Shown in pieces: positions 56,613 to 64,000 of a DNA stretch of 64,000 nucleotides. How positions within the stretch are numbered: the stretch's first letter is position 1; each line of letters begins with the position of its first letter. The stretch comes from Vibrio gallaecicus (GTDB taxonomy: Bacteria; Pseudomonadota; Gammaproteobacteria; Enterobacterales; Vibrionaceae), in contig NZ_AP025491.1 of NCBI RefSeq assembly GCF_024347495.1, positions 248,001 to 312,000 of the forward strand, given 5' to 3'. Position numbers and translations under genes: made by a program. Below the pieces are notes generated by a model. It did no database searches. It was given only the letters and a program-made list of their open reading frames with translations, and was not told the DNA's origin.

Positions 56613-56952
56613 AACCCACTTTGAACTTGACATAAGCTTTTTAAATCAAAGAGATTGATATAGAAGTGGTGAGTTCCCCCTGAGCTCGCCTAATCTAAAC
56701 ACAACAAGTAAAGACGTTTGGATTGGGCGCGTAAATACTTAATAATCGCTGTGCGATGAACCTCGATAAAGTGATGGCATTCATTGTAAAAATGCGTTGT
56801 TTATTAGCATTTATCGCCATTTTAAGCTGTTTTATCTATCAACTCTTTCTAATACTACTCTGATCGCACTTGAGCGTGCTTTTCGTACACCTCATCGAAA
56901 GTTAACGAAACCTCGAAGAAAGAGTATTCACTGGAGGGCTGGTTTTTGTGAC
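56613..56952. other. Intergenic region, no gene seen
   Basis: A 340-bp gap between the end of the large membrane-associated gene and the end of the EAL gene (convergent). A short rightward frame (56797-56997) overlaps the EAL gene end and has no ribosome-binding site. No clear terminator was picked out. Confidence 0.4.
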
Positions 56953-57684
56953 TCAAATAAGTGGCTGTGGCTTATCAAAAAGATAGCCTTGTGCTAGATC
57001 GATGTTCAGTTGCTCCGCCATATCGAGCTGTACTTGCTCCTCAATTCCTTCAGCTAAAACAGCACCACCGTAGTCATGAACCGCTTTAACGACCGCTTTT
57101 ATTTCATCGACTAGAGTAGGATCAAACGTAAGTCTGCTGATGATTTTGATGCAAAGTTTGACTACCTCTGGTTTGACTTCATCGATCAGCGCCAAATCAA
57201 AAAATCCGCAGCCAACATCGTCAAGCCAGAACTGATAGCCTTGCTTTCTCAATTGAGCCATTCGCTGTTTTATTGGTTGCCAGTCTCGTATCGGTAAGTG
57301 TTCAGTGAGCTCAATCTTAATTCTTTCAGCCAGTGCGTAGTGGTTTAGTATCTGAAATACGGTTTTATCTAACAACAGGTTAGGAGCAAGGTTAACGGTG
57401 TAACATCCTATAGATGTATGGGCGGCAATGTTTGCAAGATGAACTTCTAGGATGACAATTTCCAATTGCCTGCTGAGCTGTTGTGATTGAGCAGCGATAA
57501 ACAACTGATCGGGTCGATGCCACAAGGAGTCTGAAGGACCACGAACTAAAACCTCATGTCCATAAGTGGTCTGGCGTTTAAGATCTCTAATAGACTGAAC
57601 ATATGAATACAGTGAACGCTCACTTAAGATATCACTCAGTGAAACAGTAGTCCCTGTTTCAAGTGGTGTTTGGCTTTGGTTCAT
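56953..57684 (-). CDS. EAL-domain c-di-GMP phosphodiesterase
   Basis: A 243-residue stand-alone EAL protein without GGDEF or membrane segments. The signature reads GHEVLVRG (Glu kept, middle Ala changed to Val), followed by CYTVNLAPNLL, IKIELTEHLP, FWLDDVGCGFFD, VVKLCIKI, AEGIEEQVQ and AQGYLFDKPQP. The metal ligands and general-base Glu are present, so it probably cleaves c-di-GMP. AAGGAG lies before the ATG. Third gene of an operon with a cytosolic chemoreceptor (37 bp upstream) and an NrtS-like protein. Confidence 0.88.
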   Translation of the reverse strand: MNQSQTPLETGTTVSLSDILSERSLYSYVQSIRDLKRQTTYGHEVLVRGPSDSLWHRPDQLFIAAQSQQLSRQLEIVILEVHLANIAAHTSIGCYTVNLAPNLLLDKTVFQILNHYALAERIKIELTEHLPIRDWQPIKQRMAQLRKQGYQFWLDDVGCGFFDLALIDEVKPEVVKLCIKIISRLTFDPTLVDEIKAVVKAVHDYGGAVLAEGIEEQVQLDMAEQLNIDLAQGYLFDKPQPLI

Positions 57685-57721
57685 GTCGCAATTCTCCTTG
57701 CTTGCTTACATGCTATCGGAG

Positions 57722-58651
57722 CTAAGCATTTCTTTTCTGGTCCGTTTTATCATTCAGTTGCAGATAAGATAAAGAGTTGACGATCTGTTCCGCGAGTTCA
57801 TGATTGTTGCCCGAGAGGCTTATTGATAGCTTGGTGTCTTCAACTAGGGCTTCCATGTTTTGCTTAACCGTGTTGGAGTCGGACAGTTGAGCCTCAATGG
57901 CGTCCATGATGGTTTTAGAAGCTGTTTTACTATCAAGCGACATGTTCATCAAGTTCTGCATGTTATGCATGGTGTCTTTGGTTACTTCTGAGCTGAGAAT
58001 AATGACGTCCTCAACCTCTTTTTGTTTGTTGAAAATGCTGTCTGATATCTTTGAAATCGATGCCATTTCAGTATCGATGTTCTCAGCGGACTGATTCGCC
58101 GTGTTCGCAAGTTGACGAACTTCGTCTGCGACTACTGCAAAACCACGTCCGTGTTCTCCAGCTCGAGCGGCTTCAATCGCGGCATTAAGCGCCAACAGGT
58201 TTGTTTGTGCAGCGATACCTTTAATAGAATCCACCAATTGGGTGACGTTCTTGTTAATCTCATCCAGTGATTCGAGCAGTTCGCTAAACTGGCAGATCTT
58301 TTCTTTAGAAACCAATACCTGTTCTTCCAAAGCCTCCAGCTTGTCGATGGTATTAGCCGCAGTTTCTGCCGTTTGGCTGGAGTATTGATGACTCTCACAA
58401 GACAGCTTGTTAATACTTTCTGACTGCTCGATGAAGTGATTCACTAACTCATAGCTCTGTTCAATCGACTTCGCACGACTTCGTGATGCTTTATGAACAT
58501 TGGCCGCATTGACGTGAATTTTCTTCGCATAGTCGGTGGGATCATTTTGTTTGAATAGAGAGTACTTTTCAGAAGTTTTCTTCAGTTCTGCAAGATGGCT
58601 AGTATGAACTTCGACAGTATCCGATGACTGTTTTTTAAACGAAAATATCAT
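57722..58651 (-). CDS. Cytosolic chemoreceptor-like protein (MCP signalling domain)
   Basis: A 309-residue soluble chemoreceptor. There is no membrane segment or recognised sensor; a short N-terminal helical part (1-100) is followed by the MCP hairpin with the tip region [20 protein letters not shown] and [18 protein letters not shown]. It begins 2 bp after the NrtS-like stop (TAA then TA then ATG), so translation is coupled. How it senses is unclear; it may read the state of the NrtS membrane protein or act with the EAL protein downstream. Confidence 0.9.
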   Translation of the reverse strand: MIFSFKKQSSDTVEVHTSHLAELKKTSEKYSLFKQNDPTDYAKKIHVNAANVHKASRSRAKSIEQSYELVNHFIEQSESINKLSCESHQYSSQTAETAANTIDKLEALEEQVLVSKEKICQFSELLESLDEINKNVTQLVDSIKGIAAQTNLLALNAAIEAARAGEHGRGFAVVADEVRQLANTANQSAENIDTEMASISKISDSIFNKQKEVEDVIILSSEVTKDTMHNMQNLMNMSLDSKTASKTIMDAIEAQLSDSNTVKQNMEALVEDTKLSISLSGNNHELAEQIVNSLSYLQLNDKTDQKRNA

Positions 58652-58653
58652 TA

Positions 58654-58893
58654 TTAGACGACCTTCTTTCGGGATTGAAGAGTTGCAGAAACGCTGGCTT
58701 GGGTAGACACACAGAAGGGTACGCAGTAAGTCATTAAGATCTTAATGATCAGCGTTGCGTCAATGTTGCTAGAGAGCAATTTGTCACCGTGATTAATGAA
58801 CATAAGAATGGTGCCAACTATGAAAGAAACCTTGAGTGAGCGTTTCAGTATCGTCGGTTCGCCTGCGGTTTTAATAAACTGAGCTAAAGGCAT
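58654..58893 (-). CDS. NrtS-like small nitrate/nitrite transporter domain protein
   Basis: A 79-residue protein with two membrane segments from [13 protein letters not shown] (GAGG 7 nt upstream of ATG 58893; the frame stays open further upstream without a ribosome-binding site). The pattern [20 protein letters not shown] and [19 protein letters not shown] matches the NrtS family, whose cyanobacterial members move nitrate and nitrite. First gene of an operon with a chemoreceptor and an EAL protein. Whether it transports or senses is not known. Confidence 0.78.
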   Translation of the reverse strand: MPLAQFIKTAGEPTILKRSLKVSFIVGTILMFINHGDKLLSSNIDATLIIKILMTYCVPFCVSTQASVSATLQSRKKVV

Positions 58894-59252
58894 CTGCAAC
58901 CTCTGTTTAGATGAATATTGTTTTGGTGAATCATACACCTTATTGAACGATTGTTCAAATTAAGGGTGGTGTTCAACTGCAACTTACGTAAAGTTAATTT
59001 CAGTAGTATATTCAATCGCTAAAAATTCTATGTGCCTTAGAAGTGTTCTTTCGCATTGAGGCTTTGTTGCGTAATTCGGTGTAAGTAAATGCTTTTACAT
59101 AAATTAATGATAATTCAGACTAATGGTGAGACCTTACTAAAACACTTACCGGAAGGTAATATGTTTGATCGATTCTAATAAAGTTTGTCATATTTCATCT
59201 GTCAGTTAATTTGGCAGAAGTTATGTGGACCGACTATAGCAAACGCACCTTT

Positions 59253-59278
59253 GCCCCAAAGTTTGTTAGGGGCTTTTT
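59253..59278 (+). terminator. Orphan rightward terminator
   Basis: GCCCC / GGGGC with an 11-nt loop and TTTTT, on the plus strand, while the genes on both sides (nrtS-like and nitrilase) point left. It may end an unannotated small RNA in the 445-bp gap between them; no ORF is seen there. Confidence 0.6.
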
Positions 59279-59293
59279 ATGAAATAATGGAAG

Positions 59294-59316
59294 CGCCAAC
59301 GTATTATTCGTTGGCG
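59294..59316 (-). terminator. Hairpin after the nitrilase gene
   Basis: Perfect 8-bp arms CGCCAACG / CGTTGGCG with a 7-nt loop, 23 bp past the nitrilase stop; the tail on the minus strand is only moderately T-rich (CTTCCATTATTTC). Confidence 0.55.
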
Positions 59317-59338
59317 AATGTTCAATAAGTGACGTCAC

Positions 59339-60298
59339 CTATTTTTGTGTCGAGAACCTTGCGTGATAAGGCGTCAATTCATCCCCTTCCATTGTTAAGG
59401 GAGCGTAGAGGTTAGGTCTACGACCTCTGATCCAGCGTTTGCCTGTACACATGTTTAGATCTTTCGCATTGAGTTCGGCAATAACCATATCATTATCGAT
59501 GCAGTCAGTTTCAACGATAATTTCACCATATGGATTGAGCACCATTGCATTCCCCGTTCTAACTTCATCCATATCAACCCCAACACCATTACTAAAGATC
59601 AGGAACATGCCATTGTCATGGGCACGCGCAGGTAGCCAACGCATTAACCATTTTCTTCCTTTAGAACCTTGCATTTCAGAACGAATCGAATCTGGATCTC
59701 GGTGACGATTATGCCAAAGTTGGGGATCAATCAACCCCATCGCATTAGGGCTGCGAGAGTTCGTTCCGCCTGTTTGATGGGGCGCGACTAGTATATCAGC
59801 CCCTTTTAATGCTGTTATTCGAGCATTCTCGACTAAATTATTATCCCAGCAAATTAAGATTCCTACACGGCATCCATGTGGCGTATCAAATACAGTGTAA
59901 TCATTGCCACTTCTCATGTGTTCACTGACAAACGTATGCAGCTTTCTGTGTTTGGCTATCTGGCCATCAGGCATTGCCATTACATAAGAATTATAGAGAT
60001 CTCCGTCCTTGTCCTTTTCAATTAAACCTGCGCCGATGCTGAGTTGGTATTGTTCAGACATTTTTAGCAAGCGTTGAGACGTTTCCCCTTGTGGAATGAA
60101 CTCGGACAAATCATTGATCTCTGATTTTTTAAGTTTCGAAACATGCCAATAACCAGTGACACACATTTCAGGGAAGGCGATGATTTTTACCCCTTGTTTA
60201 GCCGCCTTTTCTGCGTAACTTTGAATGACCGATAAGTTGTAGTCTTTGTCGTTCGCATGGTGGTTAAATTGGACAGTCGCAACACGGATATCTTTCAT
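59339..60298 (-). CDS. Nitrilase-family carbon-nitrogen hydrolase
   Basis: A 319-residue member of the nitrilase superfamily from MKDIRVATVQFNHHANDK (AAAGGA before ATG 60298; an in-frame extension of 40 codons upstream would run into the divergent LysR gene and is rejected). The catalytic triad is visible: Glu in AFPEMCVTGYW, Lys in KHRKLHTF and Cys in GILICWDNNLVENAR. The layout suits amidase/ureidopropionase-type branches rather than true nitrilases. Substrate unknown. Divergent from a LysR gene 95 bp away, which probably controls it. Confidence 0.88.
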   Translation of the reverse strand: MKDIRVATVQFNHHANDKDYNLSVIQSYAEKAAKQGVKIIAFPEMCVTGYWHVSKLKKSEINDLSEFIPQGETSQRLLKMSEQYQLSIGAGLIEKDKDGDLYNSYVMAMPDGQIAKHRKLHTFVSEHMRSGNDYTVFDTPHGCRVGILICWDNNLVENARITALKGADILVAPHQTGGTNSRSPNAMGLIDPQLWHNRHRDPDSIRSEMQGSKGRKWLMRWLPARAHDNGMFLIFSNGVGVDMDEVRTGNAMVLNPYGEIIVETDCIDNDMVIAELNAKDLNMCTGKRWIRGRRPNLYAPLTMEGDELTPYHARFSTQK

Positions 60299-60393
60299 AA
60301 TTGTTCCTTTTACTTGGTGAATATCAACCATTTTAAAAAACACTTTTGATTCCGTATAATGAATAAAATTCCTATTATTAATGAGCGCATGGA

Positions 60394-61272
60394 ATGGATT
60401 TTGTGGACTTACGTACATTTTGCCAGTTAGCGGTAGATGGTAACTATCGAATAGCTTCAGAGCACTTACACATCACTCAGTCAGCTTTAACTAAGAAGAT
60501 TCAGCGCCTTGAAGCTTTTTGTGGAGTGGTTTTATTTGAGAGAGGAAGGCAAGGAGCCAGTCTAACTGCGGCAGGCGTAGCTCTTTTACCTGAAGCGCAA
60601 CGAATTGTATCGAGTTTTGAATCTTATAAATCACTAACTCAACGAGTCGCCAAGGGAATTGCAGGAAATCTCAATATAGGTTTTGGTATATCTTCCTACC
60701 ACCTTGCTCCAGATTACATAGCTAAGTTTAAAAAACACTACTCAGAGATCCATATTACGCTTAACGATATACCATCTCAAAAGCAGTCAGAGCGTCTACT
60801 TCTAGGGGAGCTTCATCTCAGTTTTAGCCGACTACCAACTGTAGCTCCGCTGAAGGGGGTAAAGCTCTGTACAGATCACCTAGTGCTTGCGACGCATAGA
60901 AGTCAAATCATAGACAAAAACAAACTATGGTTTTCGTTAGATTCAATCGATTATTTACAGCTTAACCCTGAGCGAGGGAAGGGACTAAGCCAACAAATAA
61001 ACATGCTATTAGAGGAGCATGAGAAAAAATTGAATATAGTTCAGGAGGCCGATGATATTCAAACATTGTTGGCACTAGTATCAGCAAATTTGGGCTTCAC
61101 TATTGTTCCTGCAAGTGTAAAGCATATTGCGAATGAGCATGTCGTTTTTTGGGAACTGTCAGGGGAAAATAGCTCATGGGATGTCGGTCTAATTTGGAAT
61201 GAGCAGTTAGAGAGCTTTGCAAAAGATAATTTCATTCAATTTGTCGAGAAGATGACAATTGAACGGCGTTGA
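60394..61272 (+). CDS. LysR-family regulator next to nitrilase gene
   Basis: A 292-residue LysR regulator starting MDFVDLRTFCQLAVDGNYR, with helix-turn-helix ASEHLHITQSALTKKIQRLEAF. Divergent from the nitrilase gene. The effector domain is standard. The gene is the last intact one before a decayed region. A clear dyad was not identified in the intergenic 95 bp, although ATTCC and GAAT elements occur near 60350. Confidence 0.88.
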   Translation: MDFVDLRTFCQLAVDGNYRIASEHLHITQSALTKKIQRLEAFCGVVLFERGRQGASLTAAGVALLPEAQRIVSSFESYKSLTQRVAKGIAGNLNIGFGISSYHLAPDYIAKFKKHYSEIHITLNDIPSQKQSERLLLGELHLSFSRLPTVAPLKGVKLCTDHLVLATHRSQIIDKNKLWFSLDSIDYLQLNPERGKGLSQQINMLLEEHEKKLNIVQEADDIQTLLALVSANLGFTIVPASVKHIANEHVVFWELSGENSSWDVGLIWNEQLESFAKDNFIQFVEKMTIERR

Positions 61273-61299
61273 TTCTATTTGTGTGTGGTAACTCATTTC

Positions 61300-61581
61300 T
61301 GTCCATTACTGCACCGTTCTTTGTTTTAGCGGTAGAAATAGAGTTCAAGCCGTACTAAAGAAGCATTAGATGCCAAACGTAAGTGGGCATCATCCGTGGT
61401 AGACCAAAAGGACCGGCCAAAAACTTAAAGCTCGATAAGCAAAAAGATAAAGTAGTGGAACACTTACGCATGGGGTTAAGCCAGGCATCGATTGCCAAGT
61501 TGCTCGATATTTCAGCCCGTACGCTCATTGACTATCTTCGCCGGCAAGACCTTAAAGCGAAACTAAACGTGGGTTGTGAAA
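61300..61581 (+). pseudogene. Serine recombinase remnant, C-terminal part
   Basis: A decayed piece of a resolvase/invertase gene. Reading with two frame changes gives FFVLAVEIE, then RTKEALDAKRK, then GIIRGRPKGPAKNLKLDKQ and the helix-turn-helix SQASIAKLLDISARTLIDYL. This is the helix E to DNA-binding end of a serine recombinase; the RTKEAL-GRPKG junction is typical. The N-terminal catalytic part is absent upstream. A single frame covers only the HTH part and has no credible start. Confidence 0.8.
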
Positions 61582-61608
61582 CGAGCGTATGGTTGGATGA
61601 GTACATTA

Positions 61609-61908
61609 CTATTTATGATTTGTTTGCATGTTACTTTTAATTAAGAAGTAAGAAAAAAAACCGCCAACAAAAGGAAGTAACAATGAAAGAGCGATTATAA
61701 AAACTCTATTTTTCATGCTCTTATCAATAATGGCTATAACTATTGGTGTAAATGAAGTGAAGAATACACTTCCTACGGTTAGCCATAGGAAAAACCAAGA
61801 CACACTTTCTTTGTTAACTATTTCAGGGAAAAACTCTTGACCAATTAATCTAATAAACAATGAAAAAGCAAATGTTATCATGGAGTACTTTAATAACCGT
61901 ATAAACAT
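61609..61908 (-). CDS. Small membrane protein, unknown function
   Basis: A 99-residue hydrophobic protein with three membrane segments (about 5-22, 35-58 and 70-91) and a basic loop (DKSMKNRVF). GAGG lies 10 nt before the ATG. It lies between two recombinase remnants in opposite orientation to them, so it may be cargo of a decayed mobile element. Family not recognised. Confidence 0.5.
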   Translation of the reverse strand: MFIRLLKYSMITFAFSLFIRLIGQEFFPEIVNKESVSWFFLWLTVGSVFFTSFTPIVIAIIDKSMKNRVFIIALSLLLPFVGGFFSYFLIKSNMQTNHK

Positions 61909-62439
61909 TACTGCGAAACCTCTAATTCTGCGAATACCAAGCCACCAACTGCAGCTTCAAATTTATTTATACCCATAAAAGAAGACGATACCTTGTCTTT
62001 TTTTCTCGCTCTGGAATTACATTCATACTCTTCCTGCTAGGGCTAGCTGGGATGAAAGTAATATAAATACTCTATTGTTTATATAAAGCTCATTGATATT
62101 AATGATTTGTGTCACGCTTTATAAGGTGAGGAGGTCCTATTGTGCGTTTTTTCTTATTGGTGATGACTCGCATGGCTTTGGTTTAGAGAGTAAGTACAAG
62201 ATATTGCTCGACCAAAGGGGGAAGGTTAAGGACTATAGAGTGTGATGAAAATCTAATATCAGTAGAGAGTATCTTACCTTTATTTTTACTGATTACATCT
62301 AGGGTTACATTGCCCACAAAGGTGTACCTTTGGAACACTACCAACTTGTTGGCTCAAAGTGTTCATTTACTCTTCATTTTGCTAATGGGTCATGTTTCCG
62401 AATGTGACCGAACTTTACTTACATCATGAGGAGACGAAA
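61909..62439. other. Decayed intergenic DNA
   Basis: About 530 bp without a supported gene. A 47-codon frame at 62102-62245 (+) has an ATG but no ribosome-binding site. The stretch lies between recombinase pieces and is probably remnant mobile DNA. Confidence 0.4.
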
Positions 62440-62565
62440 ATGGAGATTGGGTACGCGAGGGTCTCAAGTGATGAACAAACGACACATTAGCATTGAGCTA
62501 AATTGCAGTCGAACAACGATATATTGAGTTATATCTAGTGAAAAGACCGAAGGGGATAAAGTATG
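62440..62565 (+). pseudogene. Serine recombinase remnant, N-terminal part
   Basis: GAGGAG then ATG at 62440 and MEIGYARVSSDEQT, the classic start of a resolvase/invertase with the catalytic Ser in ARVSS. A TAG follows after 16 codons and the frame decays, though another frame keeps residues such as VKRPKGIK that look like the continuing strand. Together with the C-terminal remnant 860 bp to the left it marks a lost mobile element. The following 250 bp to the AraC-type gene show no gene. Confidence 0.8.
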
Positions 62566-62815
62566 AATACCTCAAGTATCAATACTGGACACCAAGCTAA
62601 GTGTCTTTTCTATACCTGTACTAATTCAATAGTTGCTAATTTAGGAAAATCATTGATTTAACGCCATCAAGGTTTCGCTGTAGATTTCTATCAGAAGAAT
62701 GATTTACCATAGATTGATATTCAACACGTATTACTTAGCTCGTTCAGTTGCTTTGCTAATAAAGCAGGTAGCGTGAGGTTGAAGTGGTTTTTTCTCGAAC
62801 TTAAATGGACTTTTG

Positions 62816-63883
62816 ATGCTCGCCATTCCCTTACCATTTGTCGCTGCGTTGCTGTTATTCATGACTGGCGTACTACTTAGATATCGTTACCCACAAAACA
62901 GTCAAAAGCCATTTTGGTTTATCACTCTATGTGCGTTAATGATCACTGTGGTGGGGCTACGATGGACGGTAGATATTGCGTTGTTTCGTTTCCTACAGCC
63001 AATTCTCGGTGCGAGTGTACCAGTGGCGGCTTGGCTCTGCTTTGCGGGGGCTCATCGAAGTAAACCCAACACACGTGTGCATTGGTTAGGACCCGTTATT
63101 GTTCTGGTTAGCTCATTTTTGTACCCACATTTCTGGGTTGGGACCGTTGATGTATTGCTGATCTCGCTATACCTAGGTTATGGCAGCTTGCTGTTGAAGT
63201 CGTCGTTCAATATGCCGGAACAAGTAAGGCTAACCGATGTATCGAAAGTCTTGATTGCGGAGCGGGTTGCAGGAGGGCTTCTGCTATTTTCCGCTTTGGT
63301 CGATGGTGTACTCTCTTACGATATCTTGTTGTTGGGTGCACAACACACTAACTTAATCCTATCGATTGGGTATCTGGTTCTTATTCCCGCGGTTGTGTCC
63401 GCCGTGATTGTTGTCAGTCTGAGTACGCCTTCTTCGATAGAACACAACCAAGCGCACGTTCAACTTCACATGTCACACGGGTCTTCACAAGAAGCTGATA
63501 AGTCGTCACCTGCGCTGGTGAGTAGCTTGGATGAAGATGAAGAAACAGCGAATATCGTTGCCAAGCTCGATGCATTAATGAGGGAACACCAAGTATTCAA
63601 GGATCCTGACTTGTCACTCAATAGGCTAGCGCGAAAGTTAGGCATTCCTGCCCGAAAAATATCATCTGCGGTTAACCAAACTCATAATGAGAACATTTCG
63701 AAGGTGATCAACACCTATCGAATTGAGCATGCTAAGGCACTACTGAAGCAAAGTGATGAAGCGATAACTGAGATCTTCCTAAGTTCAGGCTTTCAGAGCA
63801 AGTCTAATTTCAATAGGGAGTTTTCAAGGATCACTGGGCAAACTCCGAGTGAGTTTCGAAGTTCACCGCAAGTGTCAGATTGA
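62816..63883 (+). CDS. Membrane-anchored AraC-family regulator
   Basis: A 355-residue protein: about seven membrane segments in residues 1-205, a charged linker (about 210-245), and a C-terminal AraC-type DNA-binding domain (NRLARKLGIPARKISSAVNQ as the first HTH; LSSGFQSKSNFNREFSRITG as the second). ATG 62816 is preceded by a TTG codon and has a poor ribosome-binding site. AraC domains fused to a multi-pass membrane sensor imply that a signal at the membrane is passed to DNA directly. Targets unknown. Confidence 0.88.
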   Translation: MLAIPLPFVAALLLFMTGVLLRYRYPQNSQKPFWFITLCALMITVVGLRWTVDIALFRFLQPILGASVPVAAWLCFAGAHRSKPNTRVHWLGPVIVLVSSFLYPHFWVGTVDVLLISLYLGYGSLLLKSSFNMPEQVRLTDVSKVLIAERVAGGLLLFSALVDGVLSYDILLLGAQHTNLILSIGYLVLIPAVVSAVIVVSLSTPSSIEHNQAHVQLHMSHGSSQEADKSSPALVSSLDEDEETANIVAKLDALMREHQVFKDPDLSLNRLARKLGIPARKISSAVNQTHNENISKVINTYRIEHAKALLKQSDEAITEIFLSSGFQSKSNFNREFSRITGQTPSEFRSSPQVSD

Positions 63884-63901
63884 GTTGGCTTGTTGTTCTG
63901 T

Positions 63902-64000
63902 TTATTGATTCAGAAAACCAACAATGTCATTTAACATCAATTGATGTAGCTCACTGCGTGAAGCGCCTAAGCCGTCTTTACAAATAATCCCATCGCCCGG
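63902..64000 (-). CDS. 3' end of a leftward gene, partial
   Basis: Thirty-two C-terminal codons ending GFLNQ and a TAA, open to the right edge of the window. The fragment begins PGDGIICKDGLGASR and goes on with HQLMLNDIVGFLN, which resembles the last helix of alpha/beta hydrolases with a His in a loop before it, but the piece is too short for a call. Tail-to-tail with the AraC-type gene. Confidence 0.55.
   Translation of the reverse strand, partial: PGDGIICKDGLGASRSELHQLMLNDIVGFLNQ

Noticed and set aside
56797..56997. 66-codon frame before the EAL gene end
   Set aside because: Overlaps the EAL coding region, no ribosome-binding site and no protein-like pattern.
59059..59080. Insertion-sequence end (GGCTTTGTTGCGTAATTC)
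   Set aside because: It looks like the terminal repeat of some IS families from memory, but no matching inverted end or transposase piece is nearby.
59211..59218. TTGGCAGA as an antisense RNA partner for the guaC leader loops
   Set aside because: The same 8-mer occurs elsewhere by chance (for example near 40689), so the match has no weight alone.
62102..62245. 47-codon rightward frame in the decayed region
   Set aside because: Has an ATG and stop but no ribosome-binding site and no recognised family; probably a remnant.

Overview
The window looks like a piece of a Vibrio genome, probably the smaller chromosome. I base this on the close fit of many proteins to Vibrio-type families (YjjG, YddG, YjjI/YjjW, helicase IV, YccS, the FruBKA/FruR block, GuaC, class I HMG-CoA reductase next to phenylalanine catabolism), on the large number of c-di-GMP and chemotaxis proteins, and on the moderate AT richness. 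No rRNA, tRNA, CRISPR array or intact insertion sequence was seen.

Layout. 1-9 kb: end of a DUF1294 membrane protein, an iron alcohol dehydrogenase, a 47-residue protein, the YjjG nucleotidase, a TPR-GAF-GGDEF protein, the YddG exporter, a divergent cation diffusion facilitator, a LysR regulator and a methyltransferase. 9-13 kb: the YjjI glycyl radical enzyme with its YjjW activase, and a LysR regulator. 13-16.4 kb: acetoacetyl-CoA synthetase divergent from phhAB, with TyrR-like boxes between them; phenylalanine breakdown ends in acetoacetate, which the ligase activates. 16.4-26.6 kb: a CHASE-GGDEF-EAL protein, HMG-CoA reductase, two small proteins, YccS, helicase IV and a VOC protein. 26.9-33.4 kb: an OFA-type MFS transporter, a small membrane protein, a PLP decarboxylase and a Cache chemoreceptor. 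33.6-37 kb: a branched-chain 2-oxoacid dehydrogenase operon (E1 alpha, E1 beta, E2). 37.4-45.7 kb: two GGDEF proteins, a DOPA-dioxygenase-like protein, LysR/MATE and LysR/DoxX divergent pairs. 45.8-51.1 kb: fruBKA divergent from fruR, with three Cra-type operators. 51.2-54.1 kb: two related small outer-membrane barrels and guaC. 54.4-61.3 kb: a TerB-like/membrane protein pair of unknown role, an NrtS-chemoreceptor-EAL operon, and a nitrilase divergent from its LysR neighbour. 61.3-62.8 kb: decayed DNA with pieces of serine recombinase genes. 62.8-64 kb: a membrane-anchored AraC-type regulator and the end of a leftward gene.

What stands out. The guaC leader has a good promoter whose transcript should begin almost inside an intrinsic terminator hairpin, followed by a second hairpin with exactly the same 8-nt loop and closing pairs but a different stem; I do not recognise this as a known riboswitch. 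Three short tandem repeats occur: a hexamer inside the acetoacetyl-CoA synthetase gene, a hexamer at the E1 alpha/E1 beta junction of the branched-chain dehydrogenase, and an octamer upstream of a c-di-GMP gene. Other signals are the TerB-like gene pair, the NrtS-chemoreceptor-EAL operon, a long hairpin at 28.35 kb, tandem 18-bp repeats before the chemoreceptor at 31.3 kb, and recombinase remnants in reversed order. All functional calls come from reading motifs by eye; no search was run.
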